Assembly (NCBI GenBank): GCA_003235365.1 | Contig: QJWJ01000097.1 | Coordinates: 1 to 57,096, forward strand | Length of the DNA stretch: 57,096 nt | Origin: Deltaproteobacteria bacterium | Lineage (GTDB): Bacteria > Myxococcota_A > Polyangia > Polyangiales > Polyangiaceae | Direction of reading: 5' to 3' | Shown here: positions 37,761 to 47,400 of the stretch, in pieces | How positions within the stretch are numbered: the first letter of the stretch is position 1 | Layout: the number at the start of each line of letters is the position of its first letter | Made by a program: the position numbers and the translations under genes | The notes under the pieces: generated by a model | Told to the model about the DNA's origin: nothing | The model's input: only the letters and a program-made list of their open reading frames with translations | Database searches by the model: none

Positions 37761-37814
37761 CTTGATTCGAGATCGGGGTGCAGTTGTTAAACGTCTGTAA
37801 TCACTGGTCGTTCT

Positions 37815-37829
37815 CTGCGTGTTGCGCAG
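37815..37829. promoter_or_regulatory. Palindrome, candidate activator site or terminator
   Basis: CTGCG-TGTTG-CGCAG, an inverted repeat with 5-bp arms, 55 bases upstream of the -24 box and 63 bases past the activator stop. The position suits an enhancer site for the activator; a terminator of the activator gene is the alternative. Confidence 0.35.
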
Positions 37830-37891
37830 CCCGCCGAAACCTCCGCTGAAACCGCCTGCAACAGTCGCTGAAACGGTCCGCGGGATCGCGG

Positions 37892-39310
37892 CTAGTCGGT
37901 CGTTCGAGGTTGACCGCCGGGCGCTTCGGCGTCGAACGCTGCCGACGTCGGGGCACTCTCGTTCTCGCTGGTGTCTTCACTCTCGTTGTTGTCGGTGTTG
38001 GATTTGTCCAAGCCGTAGCGGCGCAATCGGCGCCACAAGGTGACGCGGCTGAGCCCCAATGCCTTTGCCGCGCGGCCGTGGTGGCCGCCAGCTCGTTCGA
38101 GGGCTTGCAACAGCGTGCGCGCTTCTTCGGGCAGGTCCTCAGGGGGAGCAGGAGCGACGTTTGCGCGATCCGCACCGGGTTCTTGACCGAGGATCTCCGG
38201 CGGGAGATCGGCCTCGGTCAGCACCGGACCATCGCCCATCACCATCGCATACTCGATTGCGTTGCGCAGTTCTCGAACGTTTCCAGGCCACGCGTAGGCC
38301 TCCAGGGCCCGAGCCGCGCCCGGGGAAATTTGCTGGACCTGCCGTTCGTGTTCGGCATGGAGTTGTTCGGCGAAGTGCCGCGCCAACAAAGCGATGTCGT
38401 TCGGTCGTTGGCGCAGCGGTGGTAGGAAGAGCGGGACGACGCGCAAGCGGTACATCAGATCTGCGCGAAACTCGCGAGCGTTCACCGCACCGCGCAATGA
38501 GCGGTGGGTGGCCGCGACGATCCTGACGTCCACCGGAACGGGTTCACGCCCGCCCACGGGAATGACGGTGTGGTCCTGCAATACGCGCAACAGCTTGGCC
38601 TGCATTTCCAAGGGCAGCTCCGCGACCTCGTCGAGGAACAACGTGCCGCCGTGAGCGAGGCGAAAGTGCCCGGGCGCGTCGCGCACGGCGCCGGTGAACG
38701 CTCCGCGCACGTGGCCGAACAATTCGCTCTCGAGCAGCGCAGGCGGAAGCGCTGCGCAGTTGAGCGCGCGAAATGGGCCCTCGGCGCGCGGTGATGCCCG
38801 GTGCACGGCTTGGGCGACCAGCTCCTTGCCCGCGCCGGTCTCGCCGCGGATGAGGACACTCGCTTGGCTACGCGCAACCCGCGCGACCTTGCGCAACAGC
38901 TGCTTCATGGCCGGGTCGCGGGTGATGAGCCCCCACGTCTCGACGACGGCATCCTGATCGTTCGTCGTGAACGCATCCGCTTCCAGGAGCAGCAGCCAGC
39001 CTTGGCGCTGGCCTTCCATCGACTGCAGTGGCACCGCGCGCACCTGGATCATGCGCATCTTGCCCTGCTGGACGGGACGCATCACTTCGGCGGTCACGGC
39101 CTCGCCGCGGGCAAGCGCTTCGGCGATGGGACGCACGGCGCCGCCACCGCACAACAATTTGGGTGCGGACTCTCCGAGCTGGATTGGGGATCCCACGAGA
39201 TCTTCGGCGCCACCCGTCGCCGCGATCACCGACAGTTCGGGGTCGAGCACGAGCGCGGGCCCAGCCACCTCTTCCAATGCGCGTAGAACGACGGAGCTAT
39301 CCACAGTCAA
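37892..39310 (-). CDS. Sigma-54-dependent transcriptional activator
   Basis: A 472-residue enhancer-binding protein. The N-terminal sensor (about 1-115) looks PAS-like (PALVLDPELSVIAATGGAEDLVG) and has a single Cys (Cys54). The AAA+ domain (about 125-355) is complete: Walker A GETGAGKE 156-163, GAFTGA 203-208 for sigma-54 contact, TLFLDEVAELP and the R-finger region. The C-terminal Fis-type helix-turn-helix is HGRAAKALGLSRVTLWRRL. It lies inside a sulfur gene island, like FisR-type sulfane-sulfur regulators, but lacks their multi-Cys sensor. The start is TTG 39310 or GTG 39304. Confidence 0.92.
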   Translation of the reverse strand: MTVDSSVVLRALEEVAGPALVLDPELSVIAATGGAEDLVGSPIQLGESAPKLLCGGGAVRPIAEALARGEAVTAEVMRPVQQGKMRMIQVRAVPLQSMEGQRQGWLLLLEADAFTTNDQDAVVETWGLITRDPAMKQLLRKVARVARSQASVLIRGETGAGKELVAQAVHRASPRAEGPFRALNCAALPPALLESELFGHVRGAFTGAVRDAPGHFRLAHGGTLFLDEVAELPLEMQAKLLRVLQDHTVIPVGGREPVPVDVRIVAATHRSLRGAVNAREFRADLMYRLRVVPLFLPPLRQRPNDIALLARHFAEQLHAEHERQVQQISPGAARALEAYAWPGNVRELRNAIEYAMVMGDGPVLTEADLPPEILGQEPGADRANVAPAPPEDLPEEARTLLQALERAGGHHGRAAKALGLSRVTLWRRLRRYGLDKSNTDNNESEDTSENESAPTSAAFDAEAPGGQPRTTD

Positions 39311-39401
39311 GGTTCATCGAGTCTATCCGAGCTGGGTTGGGTGTCGAACTGTTTGGCGATCGCTTCGTGACTTGGTCTCGAGAAAGCATTGCGCATGGGA
39401 T

Positions 39402-39884
39402 TCAGCTCGGTTCGGGGGCAGACGTTCCGCCATCGTTCGCAACTGGCGTCGGCGGGAGGCGTCGGGTGAGCGCGCGCTGATACGCCTCGTGGAGGATCAT
39501 GCCTCCGAACATTGCGGCCGTGAACGTCAGAGCTGCGCTCCCGCCGCCGGGAACGGATACGATTGCCGGGCCAGGGCAGAAGCCGCTTGCGCCCCAGCCA
39601 ATGCCGAACAGCGCGGCGCCGACGAGCAGCGGCGCGTCGACATCTCGCCGAGAAGGGATCACGAACTGGGGGCGAAACAGGGGTGCTTTGCGGCGCAGGA
39701 TCAGACGCAGGAGCCCAAAGTGAACGCCGACTGCACCAGCCATGACAAAGGCCAGGCTCGGGTCCCAGCTGCCGAAAACGTCGAGGAACCCGATGATCTT
39801 CGACGGGTGAGTCATACCGGCCAGCGCCAACCCGACCGCAAACGAAATGCCCGCGGCGTACGCGGCGAATACAGGTTTCATCAT
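39402..39884 (-). CDS. YeeE/YedE-type sulfur transporter, second half (DUF6691)
   Basis: A 160-residue membrane protein with about four transmembrane helices, starting MMKPVFAAYAAGISFAVGLALAGMT-like. Characteristic pieces are HPSKIIGFLDVFGSWDPSLAF and the conserved Cys in GASGFCPGPAIVS. In full-length TsuA/YeeE proteins two such halves are fused and conserved Cys residues pass thiosulfate inward; here the halves are separate genes. The ATG overlaps the yeeE stop (ATGA), so equal production is likely. A short low-complexity C-terminal tail follows. Confidence 0.9.
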   Translation of the reverse strand: MMKPVFAAYAAGISFAVGLALAGMTHPSKIIGFLDVFGSWDPSLAFVMAGAVGVHFGLLRLILRRKAPLFRPQFVIPSRRDVDAPLLVGAALFGIGWGASGFCPGPAIVSVPGGGSAALTFTAAMFGGMILHEAYQRALTRRLPPTPVANDGGTSAPEPS

Positions 39885-40309
39885 TCGACTCCCGAGAACC
39901 CGTTCATGACCGCCACGGTTGCCACGCCGGCCGTCATGAACGTCAAGACGCTCGCCAAAGAGCGCGGCGACATGCGGCTCAATCCGCACACGCCGTGTCC
40001 GCTCGTGCAACCGTTGCCGAGCCGCGTGCCGAAGCCGACGAGCAGGCCTGCAACGGCAATTTGCACGATTGAACGATCGATGTCGTACGTGACACTGCCC
40101 GGCTGCGCCCAGAACATCAGCAGGCCGCCCGACAGTAGACCCATCGCGAAGGCCAAACGCCAAGCGGAGTCCAGTCCCAGACGAGTGAAGAGCCCGCCGA
40201 CGATACCACTGATGCCAGCGACTCTGCCGTTCGTCCACATCAACAGTGAGGCAGAAATCCCCAGTATGGCACCGCCGATCAGCGCGGGGATGGGGTTGAA
40301 CTCGAGCAC
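39881..40309 (-). CDS. YeeE/YedE-type sulfur transporter, first half
   Basis: A 142-residue membrane protein with four hydrophobic segments. The signature NGRVAGISGIVGG and the Cys-bearing GNGCTSGHGVCGLSRMS identify the YeeE/YedE family (thiosulfate or sulfane-sulfur uptake). GTG 40309 is preceded by AAAGGA 7 bases upstream, so longer frames are rejected. It heads the sulfur cluster yeeE-DUF6691-activator-dioxygenase-sulP, with a sigma-54-like site about 105 bases upstream. Confidence 0.9.
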   Translation of the reverse strand: MLEFNPIPALIGGAILGISASLLMWTNGRVAGISGIVGGLFTRLGLDSAWRLAFAMGLLSGGLLMFWAQPGSVTYDIDRSIVQIAVAGLLVGFGTRLGNGCTSGHGVCGLSRMSPRSLASVLTFMTAGVATVAVMNGFSGVE

Positions 40310-40413
40310 GTTTGGGTCCTTTCGCAAGGTCGATGAACCCAGCGGCACCGCCAGGTCGTGGATCGACCAGACGATTGGACCGCGGGTTATCGGTATGTTC
40401 ACCCACGGTGCTA

Positions 40414-40430
40414 TTCACGTCTCGTGCCAG
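40414..40430 (-). promoter_or_regulatory. Candidate sigma-54 promoter of the yeeE pair
   Basis: On the minus strand CTGGCACG-AGAC-GTGAA: a perfect -24 box, correct spacing and a weak -12 box that shares TGAA with the site before the dioxygenase gene. The 5' leader would be about 95 bases. Confidence 0.35.
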
Positions 40431-40489
40431 CACCACGGACGTCCGCAATGCAGGCCGAAACGCACGCCTGCGGCTCACCCTGAAACAAT

Positions 40490-40507
40490 TTGCAACGTTC
40501 GTTGCAA
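40490..40507. promoter_or_regulatory. Perfect 8-bp palindrome upstream of the yeeE promoter
   Basis: TTGCAACG-TT-CGTTGCAA has 8-bp arms and a 2-base spacer, 60 bases upstream of the -24 box and 8 bases past the HD-GYP stop. It suits an activator binding site; a weak terminator of the HD-GYP gene is the alternative, but the loop is very tight. Confidence 0.5.
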
Positions 40508-40514
40508 CGTCTGC

Positions 40515-42242
40515 TCAGCTGCCTCCGAGCAGCCCCTCGCTCGGCGGAAACAGTTCCTCGTACTCCTGCCGAAAACCGCTCCACCGTGCGTCGCGGACGC
40601 TCTTTTCCGGGAGCTCGAAGGGGGTGGGCTCGATCGCCAGTAGCGCGTCCACGTCGACGTCGTCGATCTGATCCTCGGTGAGGAAGCGCCGCGCGTACTG
40701 CTTGTACACCCCCGAACGAAGGAACTCGTCGAACAAGGCTGGATCGAGGTGATTGTGCCGTTTCATGTGGCCCATGATCTGAAGCGTCACGCTCAGGGGC
40801 TTGCCGGACTTGTATGGGCGGTCCGAGGCGGTCAGCGCTTCGAACACGTCTGCGATTGCCAAGACCCGAGCGGGAATCGACATGTCTCCCGCGAACAGCC
40901 CTTTGGGGTATCCTGTCCCATCCATTTTTTCGTGATGGCCGCCGGCATACTCCGGAACGCGCTTCAAATCTTCGGGGAAGGGTAGGCGCTCGAGCATGCG
41001 CACCGTTTGCACCATGTGCCCGTTGATCACCAGACGTTCCCGCTCGGTGAGCGTTCCACGAGAGATGCACAGATTCTCCGTCAGGTCCGCGTCGAGCAGA
41101 GGCTCGACGCGCCCCCCGGTTTCGAAGTTCTGCGCTGCGATGGCGCGGATCCTGGCTTGGTCGTCGGGGGACAAGAACTCTCCGCCGACGTTCGACCGCT
41201 GCAAGAACGCCAAATCGTCGTCGAGCTGAGATAGACGACCAGAAAGTGTGGCTGTTGCTTGCTCTTTGGGAACGCCGGAATCGAGCTGCTCGTAGTAGGC
41301 GATCTTTGCGTCGCGTTTGAGCACCTCGAAACGCGCTTTGACGACTTCGATTCGGTCGAAGATCGTTTCCAACTTGGTGGCCTTGTCCATCACGTGAACG
41401 GGCGTGGTCACCTTGCCGCAATCGTGTAACCAGCACCCGACGCGCAATTCTCGCCATTCGTCTTCGTTGAGATTGAACCCGGCAAAAGGCCCCTGCTTCG
41501 CATCGCACAGGCTGCGGATGAACATCTCGGCCAACACGGGCACGCGCTCGCAGTGCCCACCCGTGTACGGGCTCTTGGCGTCGATCGCCTCAGCGAGCAA
41601 CCGAATGAACGCATCGAGCAACGTGCGCTGGCCCTGCAGTAGCTCTTGGTTGTCCAAGGCGATGCCTGCTTGGGCTGCCAGTGCGATCACCGTGCGCTGC
41701 AGCTCCGGATGAAAGGGTACGACCTGACCCGTTTCGTCGTCGCGGGCGTTGATCAGTTGCAACACACCGATGACCGACCCCTGGCTGTTGTGCATGGGGA
41801 TGGCGAGCAACGACACCGAGCGGTAGTTGTTGCGGGCGTCGAAGCTTCGCGTGCCGCTCAGGTCGAAGTCGGTCACCGCGTAGGCGTCCGGGATGTGTAC
41901 TAGCTTGCCCCCGTGATAGGCGTGGGTCGCGACGTTGGACAGATTAGGTCCGCCATCGGCGTCGAACAGAGGGATTGACGGCAAGGCGATGGGGTTGCCG
42001 GTGCTGCCGCCCTGAGCGATGCCCAGCGAGTCGCTGTGGATCATCGTGAAGTCGAGCTCGCGGTTGGGTCGATCCACGAGATACAGTGTTCCGCCGTCGG
42101 CATCACACATGCGCTTGGCCTCGAGCAGGATGCTTTCCACGAGGCGATCACGGTCGTGCTCCTTCGAGAGTGCGACCCCGATGCGGTGCAGCGCTTCGAA
42201 ACGGATGGACTTTGCTTCAGGTGAGCTGAGATCCTTGCGCAT
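40515..42242 (-). CDS. GAF-HD-GYP cyclic-di-GMP phosphodiesterase
   Basis: A 575-residue soluble protein. A GAF sensor domain (about 15-195; SLLAIPMHNSQGSVIGVLQLIN) precedes an HD-GYP domain split by an insertion. The HD pair is in GCWLHDCGKVTTP (His273-Asp274). After about 110 residues of helical, charged insert (about 290-400) come GGHHEKMDGTGYPKGL (HHE at 436-438, GYP at 444-446) and ALTASDRPYK. HD-GYP enzymes cleave c-di-GMP to GMP or pGpG using a bimetal site. The ATG is well placed and the gene stands alone on its strand. Confidence 0.9.
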   Translation of the reverse strand: MRKDLSSPEAKSIRFEALHRIGVALSKEHDRDRLVESILLEAKRMCDADGGTLYLVDRPNRELDFTMIHSDSLGIAQGGSTGNPIALPSIPLFDADGGPNLSNVATHAYHGGKLVHIPDAYAVTDFDLSGTRSFDARNNYRSVSLLAIPMHNSQGSVIGVLQLINARDDETGQVVPFHPELQRTVIALAAQAGIALDNQELLQGQRTLLDAFIRLLAEAIDAKSPYTGGHCERVPVLAEMFIRSLCDAKQGPFAGFNLNEDEWRELRVGCWLHDCGKVTTPVHVMDKATKLETIFDRIEVVKARFEVLKRDAKIAYYEQLDSGVPKEQATATLSGRLSQLDDDLAFLQRSNVGGEFLSPDDQARIRAIAAQNFETGGRVEPLLDADLTENLCISRGTLTERERLVINGHMVQTVRMLERLPFPEDLKRVPEYAGGHHEKMDGTGYPKGLFAGDMSIPARVLAIADVFEALTASDRPYKSGKPLSVTLQIMGHMKRHNHLDPALFDEFLRSGVYKQYARRFLTEDQIDDVDVDALLAIEPTPFELPEKSVRDARWSGFRQEYEELFPPSEGLLGGS

Positions 42243-42538
42243 GGCGGGCTGCGGCAGTGTAGCCTACGGGGCGTTGCGGCGGTGAAAAAGCCGCTCTGAG
42301 GCTGGATATGACGGTGTGTCGCAATGCCGTGCCACGACCGCGCGCGGTGGTCGTGTCGCGGGTTTCGATCGCCGCCTGCCGCAAACGGCGCGCTTCGCCC
42401 GTCGGAAGCGTCACGAGACTGTGTTGAGCATGGCTCGACGAGGCCAATTGCATCGCGCTCTGGGCCTGGACTCGTGCGGTGCGTGTGCCGTTTGGGGGCA
42501 CTCGTCTTGGCCGAATCGCGGAGGCGAAACGAGTCGCT

Positions 42539-44434
42539 TCAGCGCCACAGGGCGTCTTTGAGCCCCGACGAGCGGTGGATCGGCCTGCGTATTCCGTCGG
42601 CGAGCACGGCGCGAGAGCCAAACACACGGACTGAGCTCTTGGCGCGAGTGACACCCGTGTACAGCAACTCGCGCGTGAAGACGGGCGAGGGGCGTTCGGG
42701 GAGCACCAACGCGACCGACTCGAATTCGGACCCTTGGCTCTTGTGTACCGTCATCGCGAAGACTGTCTCGTGCCCGGGCAACCGCGAGAGCTGTACTCGT
42801 CGTAGTCCCGATGCCGAGTCGAAGAAAGCTGCCAGCCGCGAGCCGTCGCGACACAAGACACCGACGTCCCCGTTGAACAGCTCGAGCTGATAGTCGTTTT
42901 GAGTGACCATGATGGGCCGCCCATCGTACGCTCCCCCGCCGTCACCGGCATGAGGCATCGATTGTTCGACGAGCTGATTGATGCCCTCCACACCGAGGCT
43001 GCCGCGGCGATGCGCACACAGCACCCGAAAACGACTCAATGCGTGCAGGCGCTCCCCCGGATCGCGAGTCGCGAAGTACTCCCGGTAACCATCGGCAATT
43101 GCCCCTTTCAGTTCATCGAGGACAGCCTTTTCGTCTAGGTTGTCCGTTCGCGTCCAGGTCGCCTCGCTCTCGTCACCGAGTGCTCCGATCGTTTCCTCGA
43201 CGTCGCCGCGTCGTAGGGCGGCGGCTAGCTTGCCGATCCCGCCATCCTCGTTGTAGCGATAGGAGCGGTGCAGATGAACGGTGCAGTCGCTCAATCTTGC
43301 CTGAATTGGACTGCTTCGGGGGGCATCCGCGGCCGTCACGTTCAACCCGACCCTTTGGGACAGAGTGAGTAGTCCACTGGAATAGCGGGCAGTCGACGTC
43401 TCGTTGAAGATGTCGCCGAAGATCGCGCCGGCCTCGACGCTGGCGAGCTGGTCCTTGTCCCCGAGCAGGATCAGACGGGCATGGGGTGGAACCGCTTCGA
43501 CCAGTTTCGTCATCAGCGCCAGGTCGACCATGCTCGCCTCGTCGACGACGATCAGATCTGCGCTCAGCGGTCGAGCGGCGTTGTGTCGGAAGCGCGTCGG
43601 GGTTCGGGGGTTGTAGCCCAGTGCACGATGGATGGTGGAGGCGGTGTTGGGCAGCGCGCGAACCGTGTCTTCGTCGACGTTCAGGCGCTTCAGACTCGCT
43701 TCGAGGGACTCGCTCAGCCGTTGCGCGGCCTTGCCGGTAGGAGCCAACAACCAAGTGCGTAAGGGCGCGAGGTTTCGAGCGCGCTGCTGGTCGAGAAGCA
43801 ACAGGAGCAATCGGGCGACGGTGGTGGTCTTGCCCGTGCCCGGACCGCCCGAAATCACCGAAAAGGCACTTCGTGCAGCGAGTAGGGCTGCAAAGGCTTG
43901 CCCGTCGAAGAACGGGTCGCGATTTCGATCCGGAAAATACCGGTCCAATCCGTTGGCCAGGGTTTGTTCGTCGAGGGGCACCGGGTGGGCCAGCGCGAGC
44001 AGGCCTTCGACGAGTCGTCGCTGGTAGTTGCCGTAGCGCTGCAGAAAGAGTCGGTGGCTGTCGTCGAGCCACAGGGGACGAGGTTCCGAGTCGCTCTCAA
44101 TCGCGCGCTGGTCCGAAAGGACCAGCGGGCTCGCCGAGAGCCGGGCGCTCCAGTCGTCGAGGGCGGGCCATTCGACGCTCACCGGGTTCTCGTCTGCGTC
44201 GAGCAGCGGCTGTGTTCGCAAGTGGTCCAGGTCGAGGCAAACGTGCCCCGCCTGCACCGCGCGGCTCGTCAAGGCGGCTGCGACGATGACCGACGGATCC
44301 GCCGTGGACGTCAGCCGCGACAAACACGACGCGAAGTGCCGATCGATTTCAGACAGAACGCCCAGTTCTTGGAGTTGCTTCAACAGGGCGTGGACCCCAG
44401 TGACGTCGACGGGAAACGGGAGGGGTTCAGTCAT
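42539..44434 (-). CDS. recD: Exodeoxyribonuclease V subunit alpha (RecD)
   Basis: A 631-residue superfamily-1 5'-3' helicase. Walker A is GGPGTGKTTT (196-205). DLIVVDEASMVDLALM holds the DEAS Walker B, and LLGDKDQLASVEAG is motif III. The C-terminal UvrD-like motif VFAMTVHKSQGSEFESVALVLP and GVTRAK are present. The N-terminal domain contacts RecB/RecC in the complex. The start overlaps the recB stop (ATGA), so expression is coupled. Length is close to the family norm of about 600. Confidence 0.95.
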   Translation of the reverse strand: MTEPLPFPVDVTGVHALLKQLQELGVLSEIDRHFASCLSRLTSTADPSVIVAAALTSRAVQAGHVCLDLDHLRTQPLLDADENPVSVEWPALDDWSARLSASPLVLSDQRAIESDSEPRPLWLDDSHRLFLQRYGNYQRRLVEGLLALAHPVPLDEQTLANGLDRYFPDRNRDPFFDGQAFAALLAARSAFSVISGGPGTGKTTTVARLLLLLLDQQRARNLAPLRTWLLAPTGKAAQRLSESLEASLKRLNVDEDTVRALPNTASTIHRALGYNPRTPTRFRHNAARPLSADLIVVDEASMVDLALMTKLVEAVPPHARLILLGDKDQLASVEAGAIFGDIFNETSTARYSSGLLTLSQRVGLNVTAADAPRSSPIQARLSDCTVHLHRSYRYNEDGGIGKLAAALRRGDVEETIGALGDESEATWTRTDNLDEKAVLDELKGAIADGYREYFATRDPGERLHALSRFRVLCAHRRGSLGVEGINQLVEQSMPHAGDGGGAYDGRPIMVTQNDYQLELFNGDVGVLCRDGSRLAAFFDSASGLRRVQLSRLPGHETVFAMTVHKSQGSEFESVALVLPERPSPVFTRELLYTGVTRAKSSVRVFGSRAVLADGIRRPIHRSSGLKDALWR

Positions 44435-47400
44435 CTCCCGCCTCCCTTGGCGATGCTGTTCAGCGCTTGGCCGAGCTGTTCGATGCGCTCCAAAGGCGGC
44501 TTTTCGAAAAACACCCCATAGCCGATTTTCGAGCTGTCGGGTGTGTGGTCGGGGTGCATGCCGCGGAGGAACAGGTAGTACGCGCCGGCGACGTGCCGGT
44601 CGTAGTCGTAGTCAGCGAGTCTGAACTTCAGATAGCGATGCAGCGCTACGAGGTATAGGTGGTATTGCAGCACGTAGTGGCTACTGCCCATGGCCTGTCG
44701 CACCTGCGACTCGCCGTAGTGGGGGTAGGCATCGCCCAGGTTGTTCGTCTTGTAGTCGACCAAGTACCAACGCCCGCCGTGGGTGAAGATGAGGTCGACG
44801 TAGCCCTTGAGGTAGCCGACGAGCGGCGCGAACTCGAGCTCCTTCAGTCGTCGAGCGTAGTCCTTCGGGAGCTGTTCGCTCGAATGGCGCTCGAAGACAC
44901 TGGCCAGCGCGTTGGGGGTGAACGACGAACCTCGTGCATGCCAGGAGGGCAACGTGAACTCCAACTCGTCGAGCCGCTGTTCACGTGGGACGTCGCGCAG
45001 CGCCAGCCCTTCTGCGAACGGCGTTGTGAGGATCTCGGACAGAGCGCGGCTGACCACCGGCTGGTGCTCGTGGGGATAGCCAAACTCTCTGAGCTTGTTG
45101 CTGATCAATTCGTCGTGGTCGGTGGCCGTGAAGTCGCAGTGCTCGAGCAGGGAATGAAACAAGTTGCCGGTCGCGGTGCCGCCGGGGAAGTCCGCCAAGG
45201 TCACCCGTTGGGCAATGGTTGGCGACAGTTCGAGCGTCGTCGACTGTTCGTCGTGGTCTTTTCCGTCCAGTGGATCCGCGGTGTGGCTTTGGTGGGTCAC
45301 GAGCGACGAGAAGCTTGCGGTCCGAGACCACGTCACTTGGGCGCGAGCTGAACTGTCCACGCTGCGGCACGCTAGCTCGGCGAGCCCGACTTCCTGCCGC
45401 GCAAACGGCGTACCCGTCGCGTTGCGATTCTCGTCGTTGACCGCGATGAATCGTCGCGTGGGGTCCAGTGCGGTGATGCCCTCGGCGAGCTCGTCGTCGT
45501 CCAATCCTCTGACGTGTTTGGTGACCGCATCCAGAGCCGGAGGTGTATCAGCAACGCACAGCGGTCCACCGTAGAGCGAGTAGCTCAGAGCGGAGTTGTC
45601 GAACTCGTAGAACGCCCCCCAATGCACGATACATCGATACTTGGCACGAGTCAGCGCCACGTAGAGCAAACGCAGGTTCTCCGCCAGCGCCTCGTCTTTC
45701 ATTCGCTCTTCGTGTTCAGGCCGCAGCCCCGAACCGAGGTCCAGCGTCAATGCGTGTCCACGCGCTTCGTCGTGATAGCGTGTCAGGTGCTTGTCTGCGG
45801 AGTGAACGAGTAATCCGTTGTGCAGTGTCGGGCAGAACACGATCGGGTATTCGAGGCCCTTGCTCTTGTGAATCGTCGTCAACACCACGGCATCCTCGTC
45901 ACTCTCGAGGCGCACTTGCTCGGTATCCGCGGTGGAAAAGCTGCGCTGTCGTTGCTCGGCGAGGTAGTGCGTCACGCCTGCGGGACCCAGATGCGAAAGC
46001 GCCGCTTCGGTGTGCAGCAGTTCGATGAGGTGCAGTAGGTTCGTCATGCGGCGTTCACCGTCGGCGAGTTGGAGCAACCGCTCGGCGACTTCGCATTCGC
46101 TGAGCACCTGGCGCATCATCTGCACGAAGCCGTGGCTCATCCAGCGTTGGTTCCAGGCCCGAAAGCGCTCGACCCACTGGTCCCATCCGGCGTCGTCTCC
46201 CTCGAGGCGTGCCAGCGCCGAAGCGCGCAGTCCGATCAGGTCGGTGAGCAAGGCGGCGCGCAGCGTGCGGGAGTTCGCCGGCTCGACGATCGCCGACAGG
46301 AGCATTTCCAGATCCGAGGCTTCGCCGTACTCGTAAACGCTGCGGTCTCCCAACACGACCGCTGGAACGGACAGCTCGTGCAACGCGCGCTGGACGTCGA
46401 AGGCCTCTTGATTGGTGCGCGTGAGCACGGCGAAATCCCTCGGGGTCAGGGCGCGACCGCGGATCCTCGCGCCACCGTTGAGCAACCGACTGATCTCGGC
46501 GGCGACGATTCGAGGCAGGTGGTGGGTCTTGATGCGTCGGTCCAGCGTGCGCTCGCCGGGGGCACGGCGAATCAATCGAAACTGCAGCGGCGCCGGATGT
46601 TCTGCTGTGGGCAGCTCGAGATCCTGCGTGGCGTCGGCACGCGCCTCGACCTGCGGGTAGCCGATCTCAGTGAAGAAGAACGGCAGCGGATTGGCCGAGA
46701 ACACGCGGTTGACGGCTTCGACCAATGCCGGCGCGGAGCGATAGTTCGTCGCCATGGTACTGCGTCGTTCGTCGGAGACGGAACGCGCGGCACTGAGGTA
46801 GGCAAAAACGTCCGCCCCCCGGAACGAGTAGATTGCCTGTTTCGGGTCGCCGATCATGAACAGAGCCGCGTTGTGTCCCGAGTAGATCTTGTCGAAGATC
46901 GCGTACTGAATCGGATCGGTGTCTTGGAATTCGTCGATCAGGGCAACGGGGTAGCTGTGCCGAAGCCTCGCCGCGAGGAAGCCGCCGCGCTTGGAGTGAA
47001 GTGCGGCGTGGAGGTGACTGAGCAGGTCGTCGAACGACAGCACCCGATTGATACGCTTGCGATGCGGGAGCTCTCGGCGCAGGTAGTCCACCAAACGTCG
47101 CTTGAAGGCGAGCACGCTGCGCGCCGTTGCCTCGTCGAAAGGTTCCAGACGCCGCAGGAACGCGTCGACGGAGTCGAAGAACGGGTGGGTCGGCACCGCT
47201 CGCGTGCGGCCCGTCTTCGCCGCTTCGAGTCGGGCGTTGCCGAACTTCTCCAGCTTCTCTGGCGGTGGTAGGCGAACGCGCTCGAAGGAGAAGTACTCGG
47301 TCAGTTCGCGACCCCAGTTCGGCACGCTCGCCTTGCGGTAACGATTGCCGTCTAGCCCTGCGGCGATGATCAGGTCGCAAATGTCGGGTGACCACAAGCC

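Noticed and set aside
46205..46212. Third CGTGCCAG (sigma-54 -24-like) occurrence
   Set aside because: Lies inside recB coding sequence with no gene start downstream; counted as background and used to temper confidence in the promoter calls.
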